DNA of 64,000 nucleotides from Lewinellaceae bacterium (GCA_020636375.1 JACJXZ010000001.1:806001-870000), one strand, 5' to 3'; shown: positions 1 to 9,861, numbered from the stretch's first letter. Numbers and translations: made by a program. The notes: generated by a model from the letters alone, not told the origin.

Positions 1-2
1 AC

Positions 3-1277
3 AGCGTCCTGTACTGCGCGCTGGTGCTGCGCAAGGATTTCGAACAGCCCCGGCTGGTGTATCTCTTCGAAGAGCGGGAAATGGAGGACTGGCTCTCCTA
101 CCCGCCCACTTCTCCCGAAGACTACGTAGAAGAGATCTACCGGGGAGAAAAGCGCGCGACGGTGCGGGCAGATTACTCCTGGCTTTATGAGATGGCCTGG
201 GAACCACTGGATAGCCTCCTGGAAGGTGCCCAAAAGGTTTACTACTCCCCTTCCGGCCTGCTCCACCGCCTGTCTTTTCCGGCCATACCCGTTAATTCCA
301 GCCTCTTTCTATCGGATAAATACCGGCTGCAATATGTGGAAAGCTCGCGGGAGCTGGCCGCAAAAACATCCGAAAAACCTAAAATATCCAATGGCATCCT
401 CTATGGCGGCGTGGAATTCGGCGCCGACAGCCTGGCGCTGGCCCGGGGCGTTCAGGGCGGTTCTAAAAAAATCTTTACCTTTAACGAGGGCGGACAGGAA
501 TTAGTGGGCGCCGGCAGGGCCGCAACACGCCCCGAAACAGAGGCCACCTATCTTCCGGTGAAGCCCGCTTTGGCCGATCCGCTCACCGCCAAAAAAGATG
601 GCCCGTTCAGGAGCGGAAACCGGGGCGAGTCCCTGTCCAGCCTGCCGGCCACCAGAGAGGAAGTATCTGAACTCGAAAAGGTGTATCAATCCAAAGACAT
701 CCATTGCCTGTCCTTACAAGGCGCGGAAGCCACCGAGGAGTCCTTCCGCCTGTTCGGGGCAAGCGTCCCGGCACCTTCGACGCTGCACCTCGCTACCCAC
801 GGTTTCTTTTTCCCGGAAGCGGACAAGCCTGCGGGCAGCCTGAAACAAGGGTTTAAATATTCAGACAACCCCCTGTTCCGCTCCGGCCTGGCGCTGGCCG
901 GCGCCGACAACACCTGGCAAGGCAACCCGCCCTGGCAGGGGCTGGAAGACGGCATCCTGACCGCCTACGAAATCTCCAACCTGGACCTGTCGGCCACCCA
1001 ACTGGTGGTGCTATCGGCCTGCAACACGGCCCTGGGCGACATCCGCGGCAGCGAGGGCGTATATGGCCTGCAGCGCGCTTTCAAGATCGCCGGCGCCGGG
1101 CACCTGCTCATGACCCTGTGGAAGATCCCGGACAACCGGCAGGTCGTGGAATTCATGAGCGCCTTCTATACATATTGGTTTGAACAAGGAGACATCCACG
1201 AGGCCTTTTACCGGACGCAGGAGGACATGAAGAAGAAATACGAGCCCTATGTGTGGGGCGCTTTTGTGCTGATCTGA
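3..1277 (+). CDS. CHAT-domain protein, 5' part outside window
   Basis: The reading frame is open from the window edge, so the N-terminal part is missing; the visible 424 residues align along their whole length with the C-terminal half of the protein at 2253-5201. They form a CHAT domain, the caspase-like clan CD peptidase fold. The catalytic His is in LATHGFF (codon 798-800) and the catalytic Cys in LSACNTALGD (codon 1020-1022), followed by the usual EGVYGLQRAF and MTLWKIPD segments. By comparison with the downstream paralogue the missing part is probably a secretion signal and TPR repeats. CHAT proteins act as proteases or conflict effectors; the substrate cannot be told. It is the first of three consecutive plus-strand genes (CHAT, papain-fold, TPR-CHAT). 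Confidence 0.9.
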   Translation, partial: SVLYCALVLRKDFEQPRLVYLFEEREMEDWLSYPPTSPEDYVEEIYRGEKRATVRADYSWLYEMAWEPLDSLLEGAQKVYYSPSGLLHRLSFPAIPVNSSLFLSDKYRLQYVESSRELAAKTSEKPKISNGILYGGVEFGADSLALARGVQGGSKKIFTFNEGGQELVGAGRAATRPETEATYLPVKPALADPLTAKKDGPFRSGNRGESLSSLPATREEVSELEKVYQSKDIHCLSLQGAEATEESFRLFGASVPAPSTLHLATHGFFFPEADKPAGSLKQGFKYSDNPLFRSGLALAGADNTWQGNPPWQGLEDGILTAYEISNLDLSATQLVVLSACNTALGDIRGSEGVYGLQRAFKIAGAGHLLMTLWKIPDNRQVVEFMSAFYTYWFEQGDIHEAFYRTQEDMKKKYEPYVWGAFVLI

Positions 1278-1350
1278 GGCTACCTGTCTAATACCGGACG
1301 CCCAATTGATCCTGCGTACACCCCACACCCCCCAGGACTGCTGTTGGCCT

Positions 1351-1400
1351 CGTACACCGTACACGGCCCCGGCACCCTTTGTCCAACTTTAGACAGATAG
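1351..1400 (+). repeat. Upstream element CGTACACCGTACAC, copy 1
   Basis: CGTACACCGTACAC is followed 31 nt after its start by TCCAACTTTA and 78 nt after its start by the ATG of the papain-fold gene. The same words with the same 31-nt spacing occur at 15953, 80 nt before hypX. The constant distance to a start codon suggests a promoter or leader element, though a dispersed repeat is possible. Confidence 0.4.
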
Positions 1401-1428
1401 CTATACTACAATCTCAAATGGTTCAAAA

Positions 1429-2238
1429 ATGAAAAAAACGCGAGTGTTGCCCCTATTGATTTGCGGCTTGCTTGCTGGCCCGGCAGCCCCGGCGCAGCCC
1501 TTGACTGCCCTGGAAACGCCGGCACAGGCCGGCAGCCAGGGTACTCCGCCTCCGGATTGCGGCCGCCAAACAAGCCTGCTGGCCTACTGCCCCACCCCTT
1601 CCGACCAGGGGTACGCCGCTTCTTCGGCCGCCCACGCCATTGCGAACGCCATGACCATCCGCCTGGCTTTCCAGTGCCGGTTGTCCGGCAAGCAACAAGT
1701 GGACCGGATGCGGTTCTCGGCCGCCTACATTTACAACCAGGTCAAACAGGGAGAAACCTGCGATGCGGGTGCTTATCTGACCGACGGGCTCGATCTGGCC
1801 CGAAAGCAGGGCGTATGCCGGGAGGCCACCTTCCCGGGTTCGCGTTACGCCTGCAGCCGGCTGCCGGGAGAGGCCGAACGCCGGGAAGCCGGCCGGTTCA
1901 GGATAAGAGGCTACTCCACCATTTTCAGGCTGGACGCCGGGGCTGAAGACAAAATCAACGCCACCTTGTCTGCCCTGGACTGGAACAACCCCGTCATTGC
2001 CGGCCTGGTCGTCCCGCCCACCTTCCCGGAAATATCGCCGGGCAGCTACCGGGGACAGGCCGCGGTGGTAGTGGATTACGATGAAAAAAAGGAAGAATTC
2101 CTGCTGATGAACAGCTACGGGCCCGACTGGGGGGAAGGCGGCTTCGTGCGGATGCGTTTTGAGGATTACGGGAAGCTGGCGCGGTACGCTTATATTATCT
2201 CGCTGGGCAGGATGGATTGTGGGTTGTTTTCCGAGTAA
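1429..2238 (+). CDS. Secreted papain-fold (C1A-like) protein lacking catalytic residues
   Basis: The 269-residue protein has a signal peptide (residues 1-22, ending PAAPAQ) and a C1 papain fold. Papain-family landmarks are recognisable: DQGYAASSAAHA corresponds to the active-site helix, GQAAVVVDYD to the His strand, and MNSYGPDWGEGGFVRM to the Asn segment. The catalytic Cys position is Ser66 and the catalytic His position is Gln210; only Asn228 is kept. As written it should not be an active cysteine protease and may be a binding or regulatory pseudo-enzyme. It lies between two CHAT genes on the same strand; its stop at 2238 is 14 nt before the next ATG, so co-transcription is likely. Confidence 0.8.
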   Translation: MKKTRVLPLLICGLLAGPAAPAQPLTALETPAQAGSQGTPPPDCGRQTSLLAYCPTPSDQGYAASSAAHAIANAMTIRLAFQCRLSGKQQVDRMRFSAAYIYNQVKQGETCDAGAYLTDGLDLARKQGVCREATFPGSRYACSRLPGEAERREAGRFRIRGYSTIFRLDAGAEDKINATLSALDWNNPVIAGLVVPPTFPEISPGSYRGQAAVVVDYDEKKEEFLLMNSYGPDWGEGGFVRMRFEDYGKLARYAYIISLGRMDCGLFSE

Positions 2239-2252
2239 ACAAAATCACAGCA

Positions 2253-5201
2253 ATGCTTAATACAAAGATAATACTAGCCATCGGTTGCCTCTTTTTTGCC
2301 GCCGTTTCGGGCAACGGGCAGGAAGGTTGTGCAGAACTCAATAAGAAGGTAGAATCGCTTGCCAACTCCGGCAAATCTGATGAAGCACTTGAGTTAGCCA
2401 TTAAGGCAAAGGCCATTTGCCTTCAGGAAGAAGGCGAGAAAAGCATCTTATATGCAGAAGCCTTAACCAACCTGGCAGTAGTCCACCTCTATCACTTTAA
2501 CCCTCCCAAGGCCCTTCCTCTTTCTCTGAAGGCACGGGCCATCATGGACGAGATAAAAAATACGGATCCTGCTGTATTTGGCCCTATTCTATCCGTCCAG
2601 GCGACCGTTTATTATGAATTGGGCATGTACGATAAAGCGCTGCCCCTTTGGCAGCAATTATTGAAAATGACAGAGGAATCAGAAGGAAAGAAAAGCCTGG
2701 CTTACGGAGTGCGGTTAAACAATCTTGCCACCCATTACTCGAATATCGGAGAATATGAAAAAGCAGCTACCATTCTCCAGGAGGCAAAAGGCATATTTGA
2801 AGCGGCCGGAGCGACCAATGATCCACACTTTTTAACGATCCTCGTCAACCTTGGGACGAACGACTCCCACCGGGACCGGCTAGACAATGCTCTTAGCAAC
2901 CTTCTGTCAGTACTTCCATTAGTTGAAAATTTATTTGGCATTAAGCACCCTTATTACTTTATGGTCATCACAGAGATCGGCGATATCTACATCAACTTAG
3001 GGCAACTCGAAAAAGCAGAAAGCCTCCTGAACAATGCTATAAAAAAGTCTGAAACACTCCTGGGTACGGAAAACATGGTTTACGCCAGATTATTGAATAG
3101 CCTGGGTAACCTTTATCATAAAACCAACAAGCATGAAAAAGCTATTCCGGTTCATAAGGAAGCCATTGCCATTATTGAAAAGATTCGGGGAAAAAAGCAT
3201 TCGCTTTACGTCAACTTTATAAATAACTTAAGCAATAGTTATATCTCCCTGGATTCTATAGCTTTGGCAATTACCCTATTGGCAGAATCAACTGGAATTT
3301 TAAAAGAATTGACAGGCACCAGTTTGTCCATTGCCGACCTGCATATCATCAATAACATGGCTTTGTCTTATTATATGATGGAAGATTACGCCCGGGCAGA
3401 TTCGCTAATCCTGGATTTTGTGGAGAATGAGAAAAGCACGGAACTAAAGAAAAGCTACTTGTATGTGTCACTACTGGCAATTGCAGCTCAGGTCAAAGAA
3501 AAAACCGGAAAGTTTGAAGATGCTCAGGGATTCTTTAAGGAAGCGCTCGAAATACTTCGCAATAACATTTCCAAAAACTTTGAAATCCTCACAGAAAAAG
3601 AAAAGCAAAACTACCTCGAAGTCAGCTCACGTTATTTCGACCTGTACCACTCGTTCATTTTGAGCCACTCCACCCTGGAACAATCCATCCCGTTGGGATA
3701 CGACAACCTACTTGTCCTGAAATCCATGATCTTGCAAAATGCCGAAGAAACCCGAAATTTGATCAGGAGGAGTACCCATGAGAAACTGGACAGCCTCTAC
3801 GAAGAATGGAAGGCCACCCGCCAGGTACTTTACAAGCAGTATAGCTTAGCTTACCCCCGGAAAAACCTTTCACTGGACAGCCTGGAAGAAAGGGCAGATA
3901 ACCTGGAAAGGGCGCTCACCTACTGGTCATCCGATTTTAAAAAGTCTCGCCATAATATAACCTGGAAAGAAGTCGCCGACGCCCTCCACCCTTCCGAAGC
4001 CGCCATCGAATTCATCCACTTCCAGCACTACCGCGACAACGAGCCGACGGACAGCGTCCTGTACGCCGCCTACATCAACAAAAGAGGCCTGGCCGAACCC
4101 GTTTTCGTACCCCTGTTCGAGCAAAAAAGGCTGGAGCGCTGGCTCTCCTATTCGGGAACGTCAACCCAGGACCAGGTCGAGGAATGGTACGACAGCGACA
4201 CCCTCTACCAACTCATCTGGAAGCCGCTGGAACCCTACCTCGACGGCGCCGACACCATTTACTACTCCCCTTCCGGCCTGCTGCACCGGCTGGCTTTTGC
4301 CGCCATCCGCCTGGAGCCCGGCACACACCTTTCCGACGCGTACCAACTGCAATACGTCACCAGTTCGCGGGAAATCCCCGGGAAAAGCAAAACCACGGCA
4401 GAAGAGCTGGCCACCGCCCTCGTCTACGGCGGCATCCGCTACGAAACCGACCGGGAGGCCGTCCGGGAACTGGCGCTGCAGCCAGTCGCCTCCGAACGCT
4501 ACTCCCCCACTCCGGTTCGCCAGGGCGAAGAGGGCCAGGAACGCTACTCCCTGGGGTTCCTGGGGTTCAGCATTCCGGAAATGGAAAGCGTCGAACGGAT
4601 ACTCAAGGCCCACCAAATGTTTACCATGACCCTCCGGGGCTACGAAGGCCTGGAGGAATCCTTCAAAGCCCTGGGCGAAAAGTATCCTTCCCCCCAGATC
4701 ATTCACATCCCCACCCACGGCTTCTTTTTCGAACCTTTCACGAGCCAGGCCCGCCCCGCCGCCAACTCCTTCGAATCGGCAAAGGACGCCCTGCTCCGCT
4801 GCGGCCTACTCCTGGCAAACGCCGACACTGCCTGGCGGGGCCACCCGCCCCTGCCGGGCTACGAAGACGGCATCCTCACCGGCTATGAGATCGCCAACCT
4901 CGACCTGTCGAACACCCGCCTGGCCATCCTCTCCGCCTGCAATACCGGCCGCGGGGAGATCAAAGGGGGCGAAGGGGTCTACGGCCTGCAGCGCGCCTTC
5001 AAACTGGCCGGCGCCGACTGGATCATCATGACCCTGTGGAGTATCACGGACGGCCCGCAAACCGTGGATTTCATGGCCGCTTTCTACCGGAACTGGTTCA
5101 GCGGCATGGATATCCGGGCGGCTTTCCATACCGCTCAGCAGGAAATGAAGAAGAAATACCAGGCGCCTTATTACTGGGCGCCTTTTGTGCTGATCCGATG
5201 A
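2253..5201 (+). CDS. Secreted TPR-CHAT protein
   Basis: The ATG at 2253 is preferred over an upstream in-frame TTG because it opens directly on a signal peptide (MLNTKIILAIGCLFFAAVSG). The 982-residue product has about nine kinesin-light-chain-like TPR repeats over roughly residues 20-460 (for example YGVRLNNLATHYSNIGEYEKA), a helical linker, and a C-terminal CHAT domain (about 600-980). The catalytic dyad is intact: His822 in IPTHGFF and Cys896 in LSACNTGRGE. In this family the TPRs usually sense a partner and control the protease; here the signal peptide puts the system outside the cytoplasm. It is a close paralogue of the CHAT fragment at the window start. The substrate is unknown. Confidence 0.9.
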   Translation: MLNTKIILAIGCLFFAAVSGNGQEGCAELNKKVESLANSGKSDEALELAIKAKAICLQEEGEKSILYAEALTNLAVVHLYHFNPPKALPLSLKARAIMDEIKNTDPAVFGPILSVQATVYYELGMYDKALPLWQQLLKMTEESEGKKSLAYGVRLNNLATHYSNIGEYEKAATILQEAKGIFEAAGATNDPHFLTILVNLGTNDSHRDRLDNALSNLLSVLPLVENLFGIKHPYYFMVITEIGDIYINLGQLEKAESLLNNAIKKSETLLGTENMVYARLLNSLGNLYHKTNKHEKAIPVHKEAIAIIEKIRGKKHSLYVNFINNLSNSYISLDSIALAITLLAESTGILKELTGTSLSIADLHIINNMALSYYMMEDYARADSLILDFVENEKSTELKKSYLYVSLLAIAAQVKEKTGKFEDAQGFFKEALEILRNNISKNFEILTEKEKQNYLEVSSRYFDLYHSFILSHSTLEQSIPLGYDNLLVLKSMILQNAEETRNLIRRSTHEKLDSLYEEWKATRQVLYKQYSLAYPRKNLSLDSLEERADNLERALTYWSSDFKKSRHNITWKEVADALHPSEAAIEFIHFQHYRDNEPTDSVLYAAYINKRGLAEPVFVPLFEQKRLERWLSYSGTSTQDQVEEWYDSDTLYQLIWKPLEPYLDGADTIYYSPSGLLHRLAFAAIRLEPGTHLSDAYQLQYVTSSREIPGKSKTTAEELATALVYGGIRYETDREAVRELALQPVASERYSPTPVRQGEEGQERYSLGFLGFSIPEMESVERILKAHQMFTMTLRGYEGLEESFKALGEKYPSPQIIHIPTHGFFFEPFTSQARPAANSFESAKDALLRCGLLLANADTAWRGHPPLPGYEDGILTGYEIANLDLSNTRLAILSACNTGRGEIKGGEGVYGLQRAFKLAGADWIIMTLWSITDGPQTVDFMAAFYRNWFSGMDIRAAFHTAQQEMKKKYQAPYYWAPFVLIR

Positions 5202-5307
5202 TGGCACTGCCCATTAACGAGATGGTAACACTTTATCTTTCCTGTTTTCGGAAGCAAGGTTGTATCTTTACCGGATAAGCTTTGTTTAGCCTTAAAAGAA
5301 TAACTTT

Positions 5308-5799
5308 ATGAAAAAGATCAGCACCTTACTGGCTTTCCTTCTACTGGCGGCTTTCGCCATCGCCCAGGGAAAGTACACCGCTGAAAACGAAGGCTGGCTT
5401 GTGGATATCGACCAGGCCTACGCCTTATCTCAGAAAACGGGAAAGCCGATCATGGCCAACTTCACCGGCAGCGACTGGTGCGGCTGGTGCAAGAGGCTGA
5501 CCGCCAATGTCTTCTCCCAGCCTGAATTCAAAAAGTGGGCCGACAACAACGTCATCCTGCTCGAACTCGACTTCCCCCGCCGCAAGCAAATACCGGACGA
5601 GATCCGGCAGCAGAATCATTCCCTCCAGCAAGCCTTCCAGGTCAGAGGGTACCCCACCGTCTGGGTCTTTAACCTGGAAAAGAACAAAGATGGCCAGTAC
5701 GCCATCGAAGCCCTGGGCCAGACCGGATACACCCCAACGGTCCAGCAGTTCACCTCCGGGGTGGACCAGATGCTCCAGCGGGCAGCGAAAGGGGGGTAG
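5308..5799 (+). CDS. Secreted thioredoxin-like protein
   Basis: The 163-residue protein has a signal peptide (residues 1-19, ending AIAQ) and a thioredoxin fold of the thioredoxin_7/DUF255-like type. The redox motif is WCGWCK within FTGSDWCGWCKRL, and the cis-Pro is in VRGYPTVWVF. A periplasmic thiol-disulfide exchange or reductase role is likely; the partner is unknown. It starts 106 nt after the TPR-CHAT gene on the same strand and could share its transcript. It is convergent with maeB, with an 83-nt gap. Confidence 0.88.
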   Translation: MKKISTLLAFLLLAAFAIAQGKYTAENEGWLVDIDQAYALSQKTGKPIMANFTGSDWCGWCKRLTANVFSQPEFKKWADNNVILLELDFPRRKQIPDEIRQQNHSLQQAFQVRGYPTVWVFNLEKNKDGQYAIEALGQTGYTPTVQQFTSGVDQMLQRAAKGG

Positions 5800-5882
5800 G
5801 CCTGGTTGGGGCCGGGGGTTATGGGTTCATGGGTTCCCAAAACAATGGAACATTGACCCCGTTAAACAGTGAAACAATTTCC

Positions 5883-8168
5883 TCATCTCCCCTGCGCATC
5901 CACCGCCGCAATGCCCATCATATCCACGATCTGCCGGACGCCGGCGCCCATCTGCAGGATATGCACCGGCTTTTTCATGCCCAGGAGGATGGGGCCGATG
6001 ATGTCCATATTGGCGGTATGGGCCAGCAGGTTGTAGGCAATGTTGGCAGCTGAAAGATTGGGAAAAATCAGGGTATTGGCCCGTTTTTCGCCCAGCTTGG
6101 AAAAAGGATAGAACTGCTCGCGCACCACCGGGTTGAGGGCCATATTGGCCTGCATCTCTCCGTCGGCAGCCCAGTCCGGATGGCTCTGCTGCAGGATGGC
6201 CGTAGCTTTCCGCATGAGTACTGCCGACTCGCCGTTGGGCACCGAACCAAAGTTGGAGTAGGTGACCATCGCAATCCGTGGCGTGATGTCAAAAGACTCC
6301 ACCTTTTCCGCCACCAGTTCTGCAATATGGGCGATGTCCTCCGCCGTCAGGTGGTGGTTGATGGAGGTATCGGCCAGGAATAACGGCCCGAAACGGGTGA
6401 TCAGGATGTGGGTGCTGGCTACCTTGCGTACGCCTTCTCTGGGGCCGATGATCTGCAGGGCCGGGCGGACGGTGTAGGGGTACTTCTTGGTGACGCCGCC
6501 GACCAGGGCGTCCGCGTCGCCGGCTTCCACCATCATCACGCCGTAGTAACTGCGGCTCCGCATGAGATCCCGTGCTTCCAGCAGGGTCACGCCTTTGCGC
6601 TTGCGCTTCTCGTAGAGTATATTGCTGTATACCTCGTGCTTCCTGACCTCCTCCTCATCCACCGGGTTTTTGGGGTCGATGACCTGCACGCCGGGCAGCG
6701 ACAGGCCGTACTCCGCGATGATCGAGTCGATGGTTTCCCGCTTGCCCAGCAGGATGGGCCGGGCGATCTTTTCTTCCAGCACGATCTGCGCCGCCTTGAG
6801 CACGGAAACGTGTTCGGCATCGACCAGGACCACCCGCTTGATATCCTGCCGGGCCTTCGTCTCTATAATCCGTGAAATAGTATTGTCGTTGCCCAGTCGG
6901 CGGGACAGTTCCATCTCGTAGGCCGCCCAGTCGGTGATCGGGTATTTGGCCACGCCTGATTCCATGGCCGCCCGGGCCACCGCCGGGGCTACCGTGGTGA
7001 TCAGCCGGGGGTCCACCGGCTTGGGGATGATGTAGTCGTTGCCGAACTTCAAATTGGCATTGCTGTAGGCCATATTGACGATGTCGGGCACCGGCTTTTT
7101 GGCCAGCTCCGCCAGGGCGTAAACAGCGGCCAGTTTCATTTCTTCGTTGATCTCCGAGGCCCGCACGTCCAAAGCGCCCCGGAAGATGAAAGGGAAACCC
7201 AGGACGTTGTTGACCTGGTTGGGATAGTCCGAACGGCCGGTGGCCATGACGCAGTCCGGGCGGGCAGCCTTGGCGTCTTCGTAGCTGATCTCCGGGTTGG
7301 GGTTGGCCATGGCGAAGACGATGCAATTGTCGGCCATAGCTTTGACCATTTCCTGGCTTAGGACATTGCCGCGCGACAGGCCGATGAAGACGTCGGCCCC
7401 CTTCAGGATGTCTGCCAGGGAAGTGTCGGCCGGCACAGACCCGTTCACGAACTCCGGCTTTTTGCCGTCCAGGTTGTGCCGGCCGGGGTGGATCAGGCCC
7501 TTGCTGTCGTACATGAAGATGTTCTCCTTGCGGGCGCCCAGGGAGACGTAGATGCGCGTACAGGAAATGGCCGAAGCGCCGGCGCCGTTGACCACGATCT
7601 TCACTTTGGAGATGTCCTTGCCGACCAGCTCGATGGCGTTCAGCAGGGCAGCGCCGCTGATGATGGCTGTGCCGTGCTGGTCGTCGTGCATCACCGGGAT
7701 ATTCAGCTCCTTTTTGAGCTTCTCTTCGATCTCGAAGCAGGCCGGCGCCGAGATGTCCTCCAGGTTGATGCCTCCGAAGGTAGGCTCCAGGACTTTAACC
7801 GTGCGGACAAACTCTTCCACGTCTTTGGTGTTCAGCTCCAGGTCAAAGCAGTCGATGTCCGCGTAAATTTTAAACAGCAAGCCCTTGCCTTCCATGACGG
7901 GCTTGCTGGCCTCCGGGCCGATGTCGCCCAGGCCCAGCACGGCGGTGCCGTTGCTGATGACGGCCACGAGGTTGCCCTTGGCTGTATATTTGTAAACGTC
8001 GTTCACGTCCTTTTCGATGGCGAGGCAGGGTTCGGCCACGCCGGGAGAATACGCCAGGGACAGATCCCGCTGGTTGGCGGTTTCTTTGGTGGGGATGACT
8101 TCTATTTTGCCGGGCCGCCCTTTGGCGTGATAGAACAAGGCGTCTTTTTTCAACAGGTCTTTGTCCAT
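5883..8168 (-). CDS. maeB: NADP-dependent malic enzyme with phosphotransacetylase-like domain
   Basis: The 761-residue protein matches the usual length of the hybrid malic enzymes. The N-terminal half (about 1-420) carries malic-enzyme motifs: SLAYSPGVAEPC, HDDQHGTA for metal binding, and VVNGAGASAISC for nucleotide binding. The C-terminal half (about 430-761) resembles phosphate acetyltransferase but acts as a regulatory domain in characterised homologues. The reaction is oxidative decarboxylation of malate to pyruvate with NADPH formation in the cytoplasm. The ATG at 8168 gives MDKDLLKKDALFYHAKGRPGK, the family's normal N-terminus. It is a stand-alone gene. Confidence 0.96.
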   Translation of the reverse strand: MDKDLLKKDALFYHAKGRPGKIEVIPTKETANQRDLSLAYSPGVAEPCLAIEKDVNDVYKYTAKGNLVAVISNGTAVLGLGDIGPEASKPVMEGKGLLFKIYADIDCFDLELNTKDVEEFVRTVKVLEPTFGGINLEDISAPACFEIEEKLKKELNIPVMHDDQHGTAIISGAALLNAIELVGKDISKVKIVVNGAGASAISCTRIYVSLGARKENIFMYDSKGLIHPGRHNLDGKKPEFVNGSVPADTSLADILKGADVFIGLSRGNVLSQEMVKAMADNCIVFAMANPNPEISYEDAKAARPDCVMATGRSDYPNQVNNVLGFPFIFRGALDVRASEINEEMKLAAVYALAELAKKPVPDIVNMAYSNANLKFGNDYIIPKPVDPRLITTVAPAVARAAMESGVAKYPITDWAAYEMELSRRLGNDNTISRIIETKARQDIKRVVLVDAEHVSVLKAAQIVLEEKIARPILLGKRETIDSIIAEYGLSLPGVQVIDPKNPVDEEEVRKHEVYSNILYEKRKRKGVTLLEARDLMRSRSYYGVMMVEAGDADALVGGVTKKYPYTVRPALQIIGPREGVRKVASTHILITRFGPLFLADTSINHHLTAEDIAHIAELVAEKVESFDITPRIAMVTYSNFGSVPNGESAVLMRKATAILQQSHPDWAADGEMQANMALNPVVREQFYPFSKLGEKRANTLIFPNLSAANIAYNLLAHTANMDIIGPILLGMKKPVHILQMGAGVRQIVDMMGIAAVDAQGR

Positions 8169-8242
8169 GATCGGTTGGTGTTAGTTCGGTTAGTGTTGCG
8201 TGGTAACTTTTTTGGTAACTAATTAGCAGGTCTGATGCCTTT

Positions 8243-8304
8243 GCCACGAAAACAAGATTACACCAGGACTTTGTGCAATCTTGGTGTTTTTGTGTCTTCG
8301 TGGC
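8243..8304. repeat. Intergenic GCCACGAA hairpin repeat, copy 1
   Basis: The element begins GCCACGAA and ends TTCGTGGC, a perfect 8-bp terminal inverted repeat, with a partly paired interior containing CTTTGTGCAATCTTGGTG. Related copies lie at 41705-41813 and 48537-48609, always between genes. It sits in the 332-nt gap upstream of maeB and of the secreted protein gene at 8501. This type of dispersed palindrome is common in Bacteroidota intergenic DNA; no other feature was seen in the gap. Confidence 0.7.
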
Positions 8305-8500
8305 GAGAAAATATACTCCGCTCAAGATAAGGCCCGGATTCCGGATTTAAAAATCTGAAGTTGCTTGCCCTGTAGCGTTAAGGTTAAAGTTGAGGCTTGC
8401 CAAAAATCAATGGGCGGTGACAATTATCAGCTTCATTTTAAATAAGACTGCCTAACTTAGTCAACCATATTTCTTGAATACCATCGAAAACTTTTGGCAC

Positions 8501-9781
8501 ATGAAAACTAAATTGACCCTTTTCCTGATCGCAATTTTCGGTTTTGCTTCCCTGACGGCTCAGGAGTTCGTGCAGGTTCCGCTGGGCGGTTCCTACGCCA
8601 ACCAGGCGTACTACAACATCGGGACCGACGCGATGGATTTCCTGCCCAACCAATCCTGGGACCTGGCATTCGCCACCGCCCCGGGCTCAGCCGGTATTTT
8701 CGTCAACGAGGCCAGCGCCTCCTCCATGGCCGGAGAGGCGCCCGAGCTGCGGCTGTACCTGTCGTACACCACCGATTTTGCCGAAGAGATCGAGCCTGCC
8801 CTGCTGGCCTTTTCCGACAGCCTCTACAACGAGGAGATCGACTGGGACAATGGCGCTTTCAACAACCCCAAAGATGACGGCAACTCCGACGACTACGGCT
8901 GGGGCACCTACAACCCTGCTACTCAGGCCATTGAAGGCGACCGGGTCTTTGCCCTGCAGCTGCGCGACGACAGCTGGAAAAAAATCTTCGTCGAATCGAT
9001 GGCAAGCGGCTTGTACACACTAAAATATGCGGATCTCGACGGCGCCAACGAGGAGACAATAACCATCGACAAGGCCGATTTTGCCGGCAGCCCCCTGGTG
9101 CTGTACTCCTTTACCACCGGAACGGCCGGGCCCAGCCCCGCCAACTGGGACCTGCTGTTCACCCGCTACCGGACGGCCCTCGACCCGGGCGACGGCGTCC
9201 TTTTGCAATATATAGTCACCGGAGTATTGTCCGGGCCAGGGGTGGAAACCGCCGAAGCCCGGGGCGTCGACCCGCAAACCGTCGACTTCGAGCCATACTG
9301 GGATAGCCTGAGCACCCAGCTGGACATCATCGGGCAGGACTGGAAGCGCTTCGACCTGGGTTCCTTTATGTGGGTCATCGACCCCGAACGCGCCTTTTTC
9401 GTCAAGACGGGAGACCGCTTGTGGAAGATTGTCTTCTACGCTTTCGACGGTTCCAGCACCGGCATTTTCACTTTCGAAAAGACGGACCTGGGCTTTATCT
9501 ACAACACCGAAAGCCTTTCCGGCAACGTCTCCGGCCTGACCGTCTTTCCCAACCCGGTAGTGGAGGAGATGACGGTTTCCTTCTCGCTGAAGGAGCGGCT
9601 GCAGCGGCTGCCCCTCTCGCTGGTGGACGGGCTGGGGCGGACGGTCTGGCAAACAACGGTGCGCGGCGATGCGGGCCTGAACGTGCTGAACCTGCGGCTG
9701 GGCGCGCCGACAGCGGGAGTGTACTGGCTCGTTGTCGGGAATGGAGATGATCAGGTGACGGCGAAGGTGGTGGGGAGGTAG
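8501..9781 (+). CDS. HmuY-like secreted protein with type IX sorting domain
   Basis: The ATG at 8501 is chosen over an upstream TTG because it begins the signal peptide (MKTKLTLFLIAIFGFASLTAQ). The 426-residue protein has two HmuY-type segments: NQSWDLAFAT near the start and NWDLLFTRYRT in the middle, typical of the HmuY haem-binding lipoprotein family. The C-terminal 80 residues form a type IX secretion sorting domain (LTVFPNPVVEE at its start, TAGVYWLVV near its end). It is therefore probably exported and attached to the cell surface. Haem binding is a family-level guess, since no axial ligands could be assigned. It converges with the gene at 9901. Confidence 0.78.
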   Translation: MKTKLTLFLIAIFGFASLTAQEFVQVPLGGSYANQAYYNIGTDAMDFLPNQSWDLAFATAPGSAGIFVNEASASSMAGEAPELRLYLSYTTDFAEEIEPALLAFSDSLYNEEIDWDNGAFNNPKDDGNSDDYGWGTYNPATQAIEGDRVFALQLRDDSWKKIFVESMASGLYTLKYADLDGANEETITIDKADFAGSPLVLYSFTTGTAGPSPANWDLLFTRYRTALDPGDGVLLQYIVTGVLSGPGVETAEARGVDPQTVDFEPYWDSLSTQLDIIGQDWKRFDLGSFMWVIDPERAFFVKTGDRLWKIVFYAFDGSSTGIFTFEKTDLGFIYNTESLSGNVSGLTVFPNPVVEEMTVSFSLKERLQRLPLSLVDGLGRTVWQTTVRGDAGLNVLNLRLGAPTAGVYWLVVGNGDDQVTAKVVGR

Positions 9782-9815
9782 AGGTGGGTGAACGATTAGA
9801 TTGGTTTTAATACTT

Positions 9816-9861
9816 TGGACTTTGGACGTGCCATTGTCTTATGCTTAACGTCCAAAGTCCA
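9816..9861. terminator. Inverted repeat between convergent genes
   Basis: TGGACTTTGGACGT at 9816-9829 and ACGTCCAAAGTCCA at 9848-9861 are perfect 14-bp complements with an 18-nt loop. The repeat lies midway between the convergent genes ending at 9781 and 9901. There is no long T-run, so it may be a bidirectional terminator, a 3' stabiliser or a small repeat element. Confidence 0.5.

Noticed and set aside
1429..2238. Active papain-type protease
   Set aside because: The catalytic Cys and His positions are Ser66 and Gln210, so protease activity is not supported.
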